Source of the DNA: an uncultured Bacillota bacterium
GTDB lineage: Bacteria > Bacillota > JAAYKD01
Assembly: GCA_937897315.1 (NCBI GenBank)
Contig: CALCNS010000298.1
Coordinates: 1-16,861 of the forward strand
Direction of reading: 5' to 3'
Length of the DNA: 16,861 bases
The first letter of the stretch is position 1. Each line of letters starts with the position of its first letter. The notes beneath the pieces were generated by a model. The model was not told the DNA's origin. It saw nothing but the letters and a program-made list of their open reading frames with translations, and did not search any database. Positions 7,293-15,508 of this stretch are shown here, in pieces. The position numbers were made by a program, and so were the translations under genes.

Positions 7293-8285
7293 ATGAATCT
7301 ATTTATCATTGGAGGAACAAGATTTATTGGCAGACACGTCGTTCGAGAATTACTATTAAGCGGGCACAAAATCACACTTTTTCATCGAGGAAACAACCCG
7401 CAGAACATTGAGGATCTGCCTGTAGAATCTCTCTATGGGGATCGTATGGCTCCCGGTTCTATTGCATCTGTTATTGGTCATCGTCATTTTGATGCCGCCA
7501 TCGACATGGTAGCGTACGACGCGCCAGAAACCCTCCTTGCAATGGAACAACTGGAATCCCATGTAGACCGATATCTCATGATTAGTACTGCTTCGGTTTA
7601 TGCTCAGCCACATCACAGCCCGATGCACGAGACCGATGCACTTATTTATGATGAAGACCCTCGTCTTGCATATGGTCGAAAAAAAGTTGCGGCCGAAGAA
7701 GCGGCTTTCCGCTTCTCTGAAGAGGCAGATTTACCGGTTACTGTATTACGACTTCCAGCGGTTTATGGTGAGTACGATCACCAAGCTCGAGAATGGTATT
7801 TCATTAAGCGCTTATTCGACCAAAGAAAGTCCATGGTTTTACCGGAAGGAGGTTCCGGAGTGTATCATCGGGAGTATGCCGGAAATGTTGGTGTCCAATT
7901 GGACCTCTTACTGAAAACGAATAAGAGCTTTCAGCAGGTTTTTAATTCAGGTCATCGTCACACACCCACCTACCGTGAGTTAGTGGAAACCGGTGCAAAA
8001 TTATGTCAGCAATCCCTTAAGTTATATACCTTGCCACAGCCACTATTCCCAAATATTCCAAACTGCGCGAACCCCGGTATCTTTACTCAATCGGTTGCTA
8101 AGCTAGAATCCTTAGGTTACCAAGAAAAGTATGACATCGCTCATGGACTAAAACGCACGATGGACTGGTTTGCTATGAACCCTATTACCGAATATTTACC
8201 AGTACAGCGAAATCAAGCCTGGCACTTTGATTACGATTGGGAAGATCGCATGATCGCCACCGGCGTAGCACAACCATTGAATTAA
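7293..8285 (+). CDS. NAD-dependent epimerase/dehydratase family protein (extended SDR)
   Basis: This is a 330-residue cytosolic protein with an N-terminal Rossmann fold (MNLFIIGGTRFIGRHV; glycine-rich loop G7-G8-x-x-x-x-G13). The SDR active-site pattern is visible: S98/S101 in MISTASVY and Y127-x-x-x-K131 in AYGRKK. LRLPAVYGEYD (152-162) is the usual extended-SDR block before the substrate domain. H31-R32 after the second strand could contact the adenine ribose phosphate, but I would not decide between NAD and NADP from that. The substrate is unknown; it is probably a nucleotide sugar or similar. The start is well supported by AAGGAGGG 7 nt upstream of the ATG. It is followed 21 nt later by a lipoprotein gene, presumably co-transcribed, and is divergent from gdhA. 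Confidence 0.85.
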   Translation: MNLFIIGGTRFIGRHVVRELLLSGHKITLFHRGNNPQNIEDLPVESLYGDRMAPGSIASVIGHRHFDAAIDMVAYDAPETLLAMEQLESHVDRYLMISTASVYAQPHHSPMHETDALIYDEDPRLAYGRKKVAAEEAAFRFSEEADLPVTVLRLPAVYGEYDHQAREWYFIKRLFDQRKSMVLPEGGSGVYHREYAGNVGVQLDLLLKTNKSFQQVFNSGHRHTPTYRELVETGAKLCQQSLKLYTLPQPLFPNIPNCANPGIFTQSVAKLESLGYQEKYDIAHGLKRTMDWFAMNPITEYLPVQRNQAWHFDYDWEDRMIATGVAQPLN

Positions 8286-8306
8286 CCGAAAGGAGGGTAA
8301 TGAACC

Positions 8307-8831
8307 ATGAAATGCATCAAAAATGGTCTTCTGCTCTTCTTTATAATGGTTTTATTGGGCGGATGTTCCATTTATGTACGTCCGGTTGTCCCGGATGATC
8401 ATGGTAGTATTGTGGACCTTATCAAAAAAGATCCTTCTGCGCAAGAACCCTCCACAGCAAAACCGGAAGAGATAAAACCTATTGAATCTCAGCCAGTACT
8501 CGAAAAACCTGTAGAAACGAAACCTGAGGAGCCAAAAAAGGAAGACCCACCTCCAGCAGTAACACCGGTTCAAGTACTCAAAGTACGAATCACCCCGGAG
8601 AATCCTGCCAAAGATGGATCGGTATCATTGTCAGTGGAAGGCCCTGCGAACACTCCTTACACAGCTGTATTTCACTTCAGAACCAGAGACTCGGTCATAC
8701 AGGGTTATTGCGGAGTTCCATTTCAAGTTGCATTAGGTGGTGCTACCATCGGTTTTGAAGTAAAAGTCGAAGTCACGGCCCTTGTAGAAGGTCAAGTGCA
8801 GAAAGCTACCGCTTCCTTTACACCTAAATAA
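8307..8831 (+). CDS. Small lipoprotein with Pro/Glu/Lys-rich linker
   Basis: This is a 174-residue predicted lipoprotein of unknown function. The signal peptide has a short basic start (MKCIKNG), a hydrophobic core and a lipobox LLGGC, with C20 as the lipidated residue, so the mature protein should be anchored on the outer face of the membrane. Residues about 42-88 are a low-complexity linker rich in P, E and K. Residues about 90-174 (VRITPENPAKDGSVSLSV to TASFTPK) look like one beta-sandwich or Ig-like domain, with a single cysteine at 135. AAAGGAGGG lies about 10 nt before the ATG. It follows the epimerase gene closely. Its last 8 nt overlap the 3' end of the opposite-strand histidine phosphatase, and no terminator is present between them. 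The lipoprotein call is firm; the fold is a guess. Confidence 0.8.
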   Translation: MKCIKNGLLLFFIMVLLGGCSIYVRPVVPDDHGSIVDLIKKDPSAQEPSTAKPEEIKPIESQPVLEKPVETKPEEPKKEDPPPAVTPVQVLKVRITPENPAKDGSVSLSVEGPANTPYTAVFHFRTRDSVIQGYCGVPFQVALGGATIGFEVKVEVTALVEGQVQKATASFTPK

Positions 8832-9387
8832 TAGGAACTTCTTCTGCCCTTACAAATCTCTCCCCGTCAAATTCAAGGCGATAGATGCAGGGTGTTTTAG
8901 GTCTCATTGTCATGTAGCCCTCAAAACCAAAAGGGATAAAAGCATGCAATATAGTAGACATAGCGCAACCATGGGTCCCAACTCCAATGATTTGCCCAGG
9001 ATGCATTCGCAAAATGCTCCGTATGGCTTTGAGGTTACGTTGCTGAACCGCCATCAGCGATTCGCTCTCCGGAGCAGCAAATTCGAAATCTGCCCATTGC
9101 TGAGCCATATATTGGTCAAAATCACCTTGGAAAATCTCCTCTTTTAGTTCACGTTCACGCAAATCATATATGGAAACGATTTTCATATTAAGGAGATTTG
9201 CCAGTGGCTGAAGAGTTTGTTGAGTACGAATATAGGTACTCGCATATAAGGCTTGAAACGGAACATCAGCAAGGGTTTTCGCCACTCTTTGCGCTCCTTC
9301 TTGTCCTTTGGCAGTTAGTGGACGAAGTGTTTGGTCTTTATTTGTGTTATCCGATTGTGCATGACGAATCAAATACAACGTTGTCAT
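8824..9387 (-). CDS. Histidine phosphatase family protein (phosphoglycerate mutase-like)
   Basis: This is a 187-residue cytosolic phosphatase or mutase of the histidine phosphatase superfamily. The catalytic LIRHAQS motif (R8-H9) opens the protein. S50TYIRTQQT supplies the second arginine (R54), E78/E80 in DLRERELKE lie near the usual acid position, and H139 in GVGTHGCA is the second histidine. Length and the short insertions suit small broad-specificity members, not glycolytic phosphoglycerate mutase. The substrate is unknown; cobalamin, sugar or nucleotide phosphates are possible in relatives. AAAGGAGG precedes the ATG by about 6 nt. Only 22 nt separate its start from the U-tract of the glyA terminator, so it likely depends on read-through from the glyA operon or a promoter inside glyA. 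Confidence 0.9.
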   Translation of the reverse strand: MTTLYLIRHAQSDNTNKDQTLRPLTAKGQEGAQRVAKTLADVPFQALYASTYIRTQQTLQPLANLLNMKIVSIYDLRERELKEEIFQGDFDQYMAQQWADFEFAAPESESLMAVQQRNLKAIRSILRMHPGQIIGVGTHGCAMSTILHAFIPFGFEGYMTMRPKTPCIYRLEFDGERFVRAEEVPII

Positions 9388-9409
9388 AGTCGTCCTCCTT
9401 TACATGTTT

Positions 9410-9446
9410 AAAAAAAGGCTACGGATCTCTCCGCAGCCCTTTTTTT
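9410..9446. terminator. Bidirectional intrinsic terminator after glyA
   Basis: The stem pairs GGCT with AGCC and CGGA with TCCG, with one A/C mismatch between them, around a TCTC loop. Seven A's stand on one side and seven T's on the other. Read on the minus strand it lies directly at the glyA stop codon and ends in a U-run. Read on the plus strand it also ends in a U-run, so it could stop transcripts arriving from the epimerase-lipoprotein pair. Confidence 0.88.
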
Positions 9447-10701
9447 ATTGTTCGTTGTACAACGGGAACTTGGCGCAAAGTTCCGCTACCATACCACGGC
9501 ATTTCTCCAAAACAGCTTCATCACTTCGATTTGCTACTGCCAACTCAATCACTTCGGCAATCACATCCATAGCAGCTTCATCGAACCCGCGAGTGGTTAC
9601 AGCAGGTGTACCTAACCGGATGCCACTGGTGATAAACGGACTGGCTGTCTCAAAGGGAACCGTATTCTTATTACAAGTAATATGAATTTCCCCTAACAAT
9701 TTCTCGGCATCTTTTCCTGTGATATTTTTATTTCTAAGGTCTACCAACATGAGATGATTATCGGTACCATCTGAAATCAAATTGAACCCGCGTTTGACCA
9801 ACGCTGCAGCCAGTGCTTGAGCATTGTTAATCACTCGTTGTTGATATTTTTGGAACTCAGGATCCATCGCTTCTTTAAAAGCAACCGCTTTCGCTGCAAT
9901 GATGTGCATTAAAGGTCCACCCTGAATGCCGGGGAACATGGCTTTGTCAATGGCTTTGGCATATTGCTTTTTACAGAGAATCATGCCGCCACGAGGTCCG
10001 CGCAATGTTTTATGGGTAGTCGTCGTGACAAAATCGGCATAGGGAACCGGGTTCATATGTAAACCGGCAGCAACTAAGCCGGCGATGTGTGCCATGTCGA
10101 CCATGAACATAGCTCCCACTTCTTGGGCAATTTCGCTGAAACGTTTGAAATCGATTTCCCGAGAATATGCTGATGCACCTGCCACAATCATTTTGGGTTT
10201 GCATTCTTTGGCAATGCGATGTACTTCATCATAATTGATTCTGCCCGTTTCTTTGTCCACACCATAGGCTACAAAATTGTAGAGTATACCGGAAATGTTG
10301 ACTGGCGAACCATGGGTCAAGTGGCCACCATGGGATAAGTCCATACCTAATACGGTATCCCCTGGTTTTAAGACAGCCATATAAACACCGGTATTGGCTT
10401 GGGAACCAGAGTGGGGTTGCACGTTAGCATGATCGGCACCAAATAATGCTTTGGCTCGATCCCTGGCTAAATCTTCAGCAATATCTACAAATTCGCAGCC
10501 ACCATAGTAGCGTTTAGCCGGATACCCTTCGGCATACTTGTTTGTCAAGACCGAACCGGCAGCTTGCATAACGGCTTTGCTAACAAAGTTTTCCGAAGCA
10601 ATAAGCTCGATATGACTTTTTTGTCGATTCAATTCCAAATCCATCGCTTCGGCGATTTCTGGATCGAATGCTCTCAATTCTGGGAATTCATTGATTTTCA
10701 T
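9445..10701 (-). CDS. glyA: Serine hydroxymethyltransferase
   Basis: This PLP enzyme converts serine and tetrahydrofolate to glycine and 5,10-methylene-THF, the main entry to one-carbon metabolism. The 418-residue length is usual. Diagnostic blocks are [13 protein letters not shown] (29-41), [16 protein letters not shown] (53-68), QPHSGSQAN (95-103), [13 protein letters not shown] (201-213) and the PLP lysine K231 in [14 protein letters not shown]. An in-frame GTG/ATG extension to 10740 is open but unlikely: ATG at 10701 has GAGGAGGAG 6 nt upstream and gives the family's usual N-terminus. It follows the rpiB-ywlG fusion after 69 nt, as glyA follows ywlG in Bacillus, and ends at a terminator that begins at its stop codon. 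Confidence 0.97.
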   Translation of the reverse strand: MKINEFPELRAFDPEIAEAMDLELNRQKSHIELIASENFVSKAVMQAAGSVLTNKYAEGYPAKRYYGGCEFVDIAEDLARDRAKALFGADHANVQPHSGSQANTGVYMAVLKPGDTVLGMDLSHGGHLTHGSPVNISGILYNFVAYGVDKETGRINYDEVHRIAKECKPKMIVAGASAYSREIDFKRFSEIAQEVGAMFMVDMAHIAGLVAAGLHMNPVPYADFVTTTTHKTLRGPRGGMILCKKQYAKAIDKAMFPGIQGGPLMHIIAAKAVAFKEAMDPEFQKYQQRVINNAQALAAALVKRGFNLISDGTDNHLMLVDLRNKNITGKDAEKLLGEIHITCNKNTVPFETASPFITSGIRLGTPAVTTRGFDEAAMDVIAEVIELAVANRSDEAVLEKCRGMVAELCAKFPLYNEQ

Positions 10702-10741
10702 GGGTTTCTCCTCCTCGTGTTCACTAGTTTCTATTGGCAAA

Positions 10742-10757
10742 CTTCTGATAACAGAAG
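10742..10757 (-). repeat. Short hairpin between rpiB-ywlG and glyA
   Basis: CTTCTG and CAGAAG form a perfect 6-bp stem around a 4-nt loop in the 69-nt gap between the fusion gene and glyA. No U-tract follows, so it is not a terminator. It may be an mRNA processing or stability element that sets glyA expression apart from the upstream genes, or it may be chance. Confidence 0.3.
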
Positions 10758-10770
10758 ATAGCTCACAAAT

Positions 10771-11805
10771 TTAAACGCCACGATTGGCTTCTTGTTCTTG
10801 ATCTACGCTGTACACTGCTCGTTTCCCTCCAATGAGAGGTGGACGGGTATAAGCAGCTTGTACCAAAGCGGATCCGATGTAACGGTGGGTTAAGCGTAAA
10901 GGAACCGCAACCCACTTGAGATGCATTCCAATCAAGGTGTTTCCGATGTCCAAACCACCACGTGCTTGGTGTTCTAAGCTACTCACAACAACGGCTTCCG
11001 GCAGTTTACGATAGGCATGGGTTGCCATGGCCCCTCCCGCATGCGGTGCAGGAACCACGGATACCTGTTGCAATCGATACTGCTCCATCATACTTCTGGA
11101 TACCACAACTGCACGATTTAAATGTTCACAACATTGAAATGCCAAATGAATCTTTAAACGTTCTGCCGCATTGTTCAGTCCAGCGAATACTGCAGCAGCC
11201 GTTTCGGCATTGGAATCAGACCCTATACGCTTACCACGCACTTCGCTAGTGCTACATCCAATGACCAGCAAATCTCCTTCATGTAGATACCCTTTTTCAA
11301 ACGTTTCCATTAACACATCGTCTGCCTGCCGAGTTAAATCCACCATATTAGGAGCTGCTTCTACCCCAGCTGTCTTTGCCGGTTCTAATTTCTCGATACG
11401 TCGAACATGCCGACCTCCACTAAATTCAGCACCTAACCAGGTGTCCACAATAGACAAAGCCAGTCCGCTTCCAATAACCCTAGCACCCATACACAAAACA
11501 TTGCTGTCATTATGCTCTTTCGTTGCTTTCGCACTAAAAACATCATGGACCAATGCGGCACGAATCCCGGGTTGTTTGTTCGCCGCAATACTCATTCCTA
11601 TGCCGGTGCCACAAATAAAAATTCCTACATCCGCTTTTCCGGAGGTAATCGCTTGAGCTGCGGGAATAGCATAATCCGGATAATCCACCGATTCATTGGA
11701 GTAACACCCAAAATCCTCAACTTCATACCCTTTTGTCAAACAATACTGCTTTACTTCTTCTTTTAAGCCAAAGCCACCATGATCGGCTGCGAAAGCGATC
11801 TTCAT
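10771..11805 (-). CDS. rpiB: Fusion of ribose-5-phosphate isomerase B and YwlG/DUF436 (TIGR01440) domain
   Basis: One uninterrupted frame of 344 residues joins two proteins that are normally separate neighbours. Residues 1-about 142 are RpiB, which interconverts ribose-5-P and ribulose-5-P: D8-H9, C65-G-T-G-I-G catalytic loop, H98 in KEHNDSNVL and R-rich end GGRHVRRIEKL. After a short linker (about 143-155), residues about 156-335 match the whole YwlG/UPF0340 family: GCSTSEVRG (183-191), FQCCEHLNRA (223-232), PHAGGAMATHA (254-264), DIGNTLIGMHL (286-296) and RPPLIGGKRAVY (321-332). YwlG function is unknown. Key residues look intact in both halves, so both domains may be active. AGGAGG lies 7 nt before the ATG. 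No internal start has a strong ribosome binding site that I noticed. Neighbours ywlE and glyA match the Bacillus order. Confidence 0.9.
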   Translation of the reverse strand: MKIAFAADHGGFGLKEEVKQYCLTKGYEVEDFGCYSNESVDYPDYAIPAAQAITSGKADVGIFICGTGIGMSIAANKQPGIRAALVHDVFSAKATKEHNDSNVLCMGARVIGSGLALSIVDTWLGAEFSGGRHVRRIEKLEPAKTAGVEAAPNMVDLTRQADDVLMETFEKGYLHEGDLLVIGCSTSEVRGKRIGSDSNAETAAAVFAGLNNAAERLKIHLAFQCCEHLNRAVVVSRSMMEQYRLQQVSVVPAPHAGGAMATHAYRKLPEAVVVSSLEHQARGGLDIGNTLIGMHLKWVAVPLRLTHRYIGSALVQAAYTRPPLIGGKRAVYSVDQEQEANRGV

Positions 11806-11831
11806 TGGAATTCCTCCTGTTCGATAAAACT

Positions 11832-12347
11832 CTAGGATTGATCTTGCAGCAAAGTGGCCAGTTTATCCATGAGCGCCGATAAGCTATCTTTGAGTTGTAA
11901 TGCCGTATGCCGATACACTTCTAACGACTGCCCATAGGGATCCGGAATGTCTGTTTGCTCCGCTCCGACATAACGATTGAGCACAAAGGTTTTTGCAGCC
12001 AGTCCTTGAAATCGACTCAAAAGCATGCTTCGATGTTGGTTGGTCATTGTAAATACTAAGTCCGCTTTATTCAGCATGTCTTCCGTGACGAGTTTTGCAT
12101 GATGCTCATCGAGAGACAAGCCCATTTCTGCCATTACTTTCTTAGCCGATTCACTCGCTTCGTCTCCATCATTGGCAGACAAACCGGCAGAAGTATATTC
12201 GGCCTGAGGTAAATGAGCTGTTTTACCATGAATCTCTTTTGCTAACACCTGCGCCATGGGACTTCGGCAGGTGTTACCCGTACATACAAATAAAACCTTT
12301 AAAGGTTTCGGCTCGAATTTCGGTTTTCTATGATTCAATTCCGTCAA
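11832..12347 (-). CDS. ywlE: Low-molecular-weight phosphatase, YwlE-like protein arginine phosphatase
   Basis: This is a 171-residue phosphatase with the P-loop C22-T-G-N-T-C-R-S and the general-acid loop DIPDPYG (D133/D136). T26 occupies the position that is threonine in B. subtilis YwlE and Ile/Val in tyrosine-specific relatives. It is reported to select phospho-arginine, so this is predicted to reverse McsB-type arginine phosphorylation. No McsB gene is in the window. The start is unusual: no ATG lies near the N-terminus, and the best choice is TTG at 12347, with AAAGGAG about 10 nt upstream. This overlaps the end of ywlC by 20 nt and gives a 16-residue extension before KVLFVCTGN. The gene sits between ywlC and rpiB, as in Bacillus. 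Confidence 0.88.
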   Translation of the reverse strand: MTELNHRKPKFEPKPLKVLFVCTGNTCRSPMAQVLAKEIHGKTAHLPQAEYTSAGLSANDGDEASESAKKVMAEMGLSLDEHHAKLVTEDMLNKADLVFTMTNQHRSMLLSRFQGLAAKTFVLNRYVGAEQTDIPDPYGQSLEVYRHTALQLKDSLSALMDKLATLLQDQS

Positions 12348-13389
12348 GTCGTATCCACTCCTTTGCCGCTTTCACCATTCTGTTCATCACAGCTCTTCCC
12401 AAATCCTTCTCACTCACACCTTGTAGCAAAATACGATGAACTCCGCCAGCATCACACTCACGAAAACACCGGAATAACTCTTGAGCCGTTCGATGTAACA
12501 TGATTTCTTCTTCAGGGTCCGATAAATCAAAGACCAAATCCGCTGCAGTTGAACATGGATATTGTGTTAAAATAACGGCAACTTTAACACCATTATTATG
12601 AGCTTCTTCGATTGCATCCTTCATGTGCTGGCAAACCGCTCGTTGTGATCCGGAATACAACGTGATTGGAGCGCTTGGCGAATAATGCTGATATTTCATG
12701 CCGGGAGCTCTAGGAATACTGACCTCGGATATGTGTGGATTTGGCACGTCAAGTAAATCTGGTAGAAACGGCAACAGCATTTCGAAAGTAACCGCCCCAG
12801 GTCTTAAGATGACAGGACGAGTGCGATTTAAATCGAGAACCGTCGACTCCACACCTTCACGGCACGGTCCACCATTGAGGATTAAGGGGATTCTGCCCTG
12901 AAGGTCGAACATAACATGCTCTGCTGAAGTGGGACTGGGTCTTCCGGAGATATTTGCACTCGGTGCTGCTATGGGCAATCCGCAGGCTTGTATTAAGTTC
13001 AATGCAACCGGATGATCCGGCATGCGCACCGCCACAGTAGATAGTCCAGCAGTTATCTCGTCTGGAATGCGTGATGATCTTGGCAAAACCAACGTTAATG
13101 GCCCAGGCCAAAACTGGTGTATTAGTTCTTCAGCTTTGATAGACAAATCACTCACAACTGCTCTAGCCATTTCAATGGAATCCACGTGAACGATAAGAGG
13201 ATTGTCGGACTGTCTTCCTTTTGCTGTGAAAATATTTTGAATGGCATTGCGGTTATAAGCCGATCCACCCAGCCCATAAACGGTTTCCGTAGGGAAAGCT
13301 ACCAGCTGACCATCCTTCAATAAAGCAGCCGCCTGAAATAAATCATTACTATTGCAGCCAGCGGTGCAATCTACTATGCGGGTTAACAT
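12328..13389 (-). CDS. ywlC: Threonylcarbamoyl-AMP synthase, long Sua5/YwlC type
   Basis: This enzyme makes threonylcarbamoyl-AMP from threonine, bicarbonate and ATP, the first step of t6A37 tRNA modification. The 353-residue protein has a YrdC domain (about 15-205) with PTETVYGLG (33-41), KGRQSDNPL (57-65), FWPGPLTLVLPR (93-104), APSANISGRPSPT (142-154) and GVESTVLD (179-186). The Sua5 linker PRAPGMKYQHYSP (226-238) and a C-terminal Sua5 domain follow, so it is the long form and not the short TsaC. I chose ATG at 13389, with GAGGAAG about 8 nt upstream, over GTG at 13398, which sits only 2 nt from that site. Its end overlaps ywlE by 20 nt. Confidence 0.94.
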   Translation of the reverse strand: MLTRIVDCTAGCNSNDLFQAAALLKDGQLVAFPTETVYGLGGSAYNRNAIQNIFTAKGRQSDNPLIVHVDSIEMARAVVSDLSIKAEELIHQFWPGPLTLVLPRSSRIPDEITAGLSTVAVRMPDHPVALNLIQACGLPIAAPSANISGRPSPTSAEHVMFDLQGRIPLILNGGPCREGVESTVLDLNRTRPVILRPGAVTFEMLLPFLPDLLDVPNPHISEVSIPRAPGMKYQHYSPSAPITLYSGSQRAVCQHMKDAIEEAHNNGVKVAVILTQYPCSTAADLVFDLSDPEEEIMLHRTAQELFRCFRECDAGGVHRILLQGVSEKDLGRAVMNRMVKAAKEWIRLDGIES

Positions 13390-13417
13390 GATTATCACTT
13401 CCTCGTCTCCGATTAGG

Positions 13418-14563
13418 TTAGAGGCACTTGCGACCCATACTCCATACCTGTTTCAGTTCTAGTCGGTCATCCAATACGACCAAATCAGCATCCCGCCCTG
13501 GTGTAAGGCTTCCCTTAGTAGATTCAATTCCCATGGCCAGAGCCGGTGTTTGCGTTGCCATTTTCACAGCAACCTGTAAGGCGACTCCGCCCAATTTCAC
13601 CGCATTACGGACCGCTTGTACCATGGTCAGTTTACTTCCGGCGATGGTGCCATCTTCTAAATAAAAGGCATTGCTGCCAGATACGACCTTTTGGTTTCCC
13701 ATATAAAACTCTTCTATGTCTTCTCCAGTTCCCTTCAAAGAGTCTGTGATTAAAAGGACGCCGTCTGATCCCTTGGCTTTCATGGCCAACTTCACCATCG
13801 CGGGGTGAACATGAACTCCATCACATATCAACTGAGCTCTCAACTCTTTACTGACCAAAGCAGCTGCCGACAAACCCGGTGCTCTGCGATCGAGACCAGT
13901 CATTGCGTTATATAAATGCGTAACTTGGCTCATTCCCCAGGTTGTCGATAGAGTTCCAATGTCATATTCCGCTTCCGAATGACCTGCAGAGAAACGAATC
14001 CCTTTCCCAATACCATAGCGAATCATTTCTTTCACGCCATCCACTTCCGGAGCTACCGTCATCAGCTTTACCGCAGGAGAATCGAAGAAGGCAGCATACT
14101 CTTCTTCAAGTGGCAAACGAATAAAATCACCGGCTTGAGCTCCTTTTCTTGCTTCCGAGAGATACGGCCCTTCCAGATGAACACCCAAGACTCTTCTCTT
14201 TAAATCCGGCTCTTGCATTGCTTTTTCCACCGCATCAATGACACGGATGAGCACTCCACGATTATGAGTCACCGTTGTCGGATACAACGCTGTGGTACCG
14301 TGCTGAAGATGAAAGTTGGCCAAAGTTCGAATGGCATCCACGGTGCCATCCATCGCATCCGCACCACCACCCCCGTGGACATGTACATCAATAAAACCCG
14401 GCAGCAACCAACTGTCGGCTAAGGAAATCTTTTCATACTCCACCGGAATTTCATTCTCGGATACAAAACCAGAAATTCTTCCGTCTTTCACCAAGAGGGC
14501 TGATCCAGATAATACTTGCTCCGGTGTCATGATTCTGCCGCGATAAAATGCAACAGTTCCCAT
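13418..14563 (-). CDS. nagA: N-acetylglucosamine-6-phosphate deacetylase
   Basis: This cytosolic amidohydrolase removes the acetyl group from GlcNAc-6-P, giving glucosamine-6-P in amino-sugar catabolism and cell-wall recycling. The 381-residue TIM-barrel enzyme shows H61-V-H63 (DVHVHGGGG), the metal ligand E131 (HLEGPYLSEARKGAQ), H195 (SAGHSEA), H216 (THLYNAM), H251 (DGVHVHP) and catalytic D274 (LITDS). In-frame ATGs also occur at 14584 and 14566. AGGAG ends 5 nt before the ATG at 14563 and falls inside the longer version, so the short form is favoured. No nagB, PTS or transport gene adjoins. It sits between prmC and ywlC, where Bacillus has spoIIR and ywlA/ywlB. Confidence 0.94.
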   Translation of the reverse strand: MGTVAFYRGRIMTPEQVLSGSALLVKDGRISGFVSENEIPVEYEKISLADSWLLPGFIDVHVHGGGGADAMDGTVDAIRTLANFHLQHGTTALYPTTVTHNRGVLIRVIDAVEKAMQEPDLKRRVLGVHLEGPYLSEARKGAQAGDFIRLPLEEEYAAFFDSPAVKLMTVAPEVDGVKEMIRYGIGKGIRFSAGHSEAEYDIGTLSTTWGMSQVTHLYNAMTGLDRRAPGLSAAALVSKELRAQLICDGVHVHPAMVKLAMKAKGSDGVLLITDSLKGTGEDIEEFYMGNQKVVSGSNAFYLEDGTIAGSKLTMVQAVRNAVKLGGVALQVAVKMATQTPALAMGIESTKGSLTPGRDADLVVLDDRLELKQVWSMGRKCL

Positions 14564-14614
14564 CATTTCTCCTACTTTCAGCATTGTAGCAATCGTTTTT
14601 CATCAGTTCGCACT

Positions 14615-15508
14615 TTATAGGAAGGTCTCCTGCTTTTCCCATAACAAAGTGCGCGCAATACCATTAAAATCAATACGCATGTCCAATAATCGCCACCCTA
14701 TATGCTCTGCGATATTTTGTAGCACTGCTGCTTGATCTTTTCCCACTTCAACAGCCAAGAAGCCCTGCGGGTATAGCCTTTCGTGTCCCTCCGTAAGCAG
14801 TCTGTGATAATACCGCAATCCATCTGGCCCACCAAACAATGCCACATGGGGTTCGCGTTGAACATCGGGTGCTATTTCAACAAGATCTCTTTCCGGAATA
14901 TAAGGAGGATTGCTAACCAATACATGATATTGAGCAAATGGTAACGGGGCCAGTAAATCCCCTTGGAAAATATGTACCCGATTTGAAACACCCAGTAAAT
15001 CGGCATTCTCGCGAGCTTGTAACACCGGTTCTTCGGCGATATCACTGCCATGAACCCATAATTTTGGAAACAGAGACGCAAGAGTGATACCAATCACCCC
15101 AGATCCTACCCCGACTTCTCCTAGATGGATTTTTTCTTGTTTCGTCCATCGCTTGGATAAATGGTCGGATACCATCTCAACCAAGAGTTCTGTCTCAGGT
15201 CGAGGGATTAGAACGCCAGGTCGAACTAAGAATTTCATCCCATAGAATTCTTGTTCCCCTAGAAGATATTGCATGGGCATATACTCCGCTCGGCGTTGCA
15301 GCATGGTATGATAACGAATGTCAAAGTCCACATCTGAAACGGGTTCCTCATTGATATGAGCAAAAAATGAGGCTCTGGAGAGCCCCAGCGCCTTTCGCAA
15401 TAAAAGTTCGGCATCGCGCAACGCGGTTTGCTCATCAAAGTATTCTTTTAAATAGATATATCCCCGATGGCGCAATTGACGCAGAGTTGCATGATCGGAT
15501 GGAATCAT
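14615..15508 (-). CDS. prmC: Release factor glutamine methyltransferase
   Basis: This SAM-dependent enzyme methylates the glutamine of the GGQ motif in release factors, whose gene prfA lies directly upstream. The 297-residue protein has a helical N-terminal domain (1-about 85) and the methyltransferase domain with IPRPETE (101-107), [10 protein letters not shown] (200-209) and [16 protein letters not shown] (219-234). Motif I reads E131-V-G-V-G-S-G where most members have D-L-G-T-G-S/T-G, a mild divergence that keeps the glycines. The ATG overlaps the prfA TGA as ATGA (15505-15508), so translation is probably coupled; GGAAGGA precedes it. Confidence 0.95.
   Translation of the reverse strand: MIPSDHATLRQLRHRGYIYLKEYFDEQTALRDAELLLRKALGLSRASFFAHINEEPVSDVDFDIRYHTMLQRRAEYMPMQYLLGEQEFYGMKFLVRPGVLIPRPETELLVEMVSDHLSKRWTKQEKIHLGEVGVGSGVIGITLASLFPKLWVHGSDIAEEPVLQARENADLLGVSNRVHIFQGDLLAPLPFAQYHVLVSNPPYIPERDLVEIAPDVQREPHVALFGGPDGLRYYHRLLTEGHERLYPQGFLAVEVGKDQAAVLQNIAEHIGWRLLDMRIDFNGIARTLLWEKQETFL

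Noticed and set aside
8352..8573. Minus-strand open frame rich in F, R and W opposite the lipoprotein gene
   Set aside because: It is the complement of the Pro/Glu/Lys-rich linker, a typical low-complexity shadow with no ribosome binding site.
10702..10740. 13-residue N-terminal extension of GlyA
   Set aside because: The extension is charged and unlike the family, while GAGGAGGAG sits correctly for ATG at 10701.
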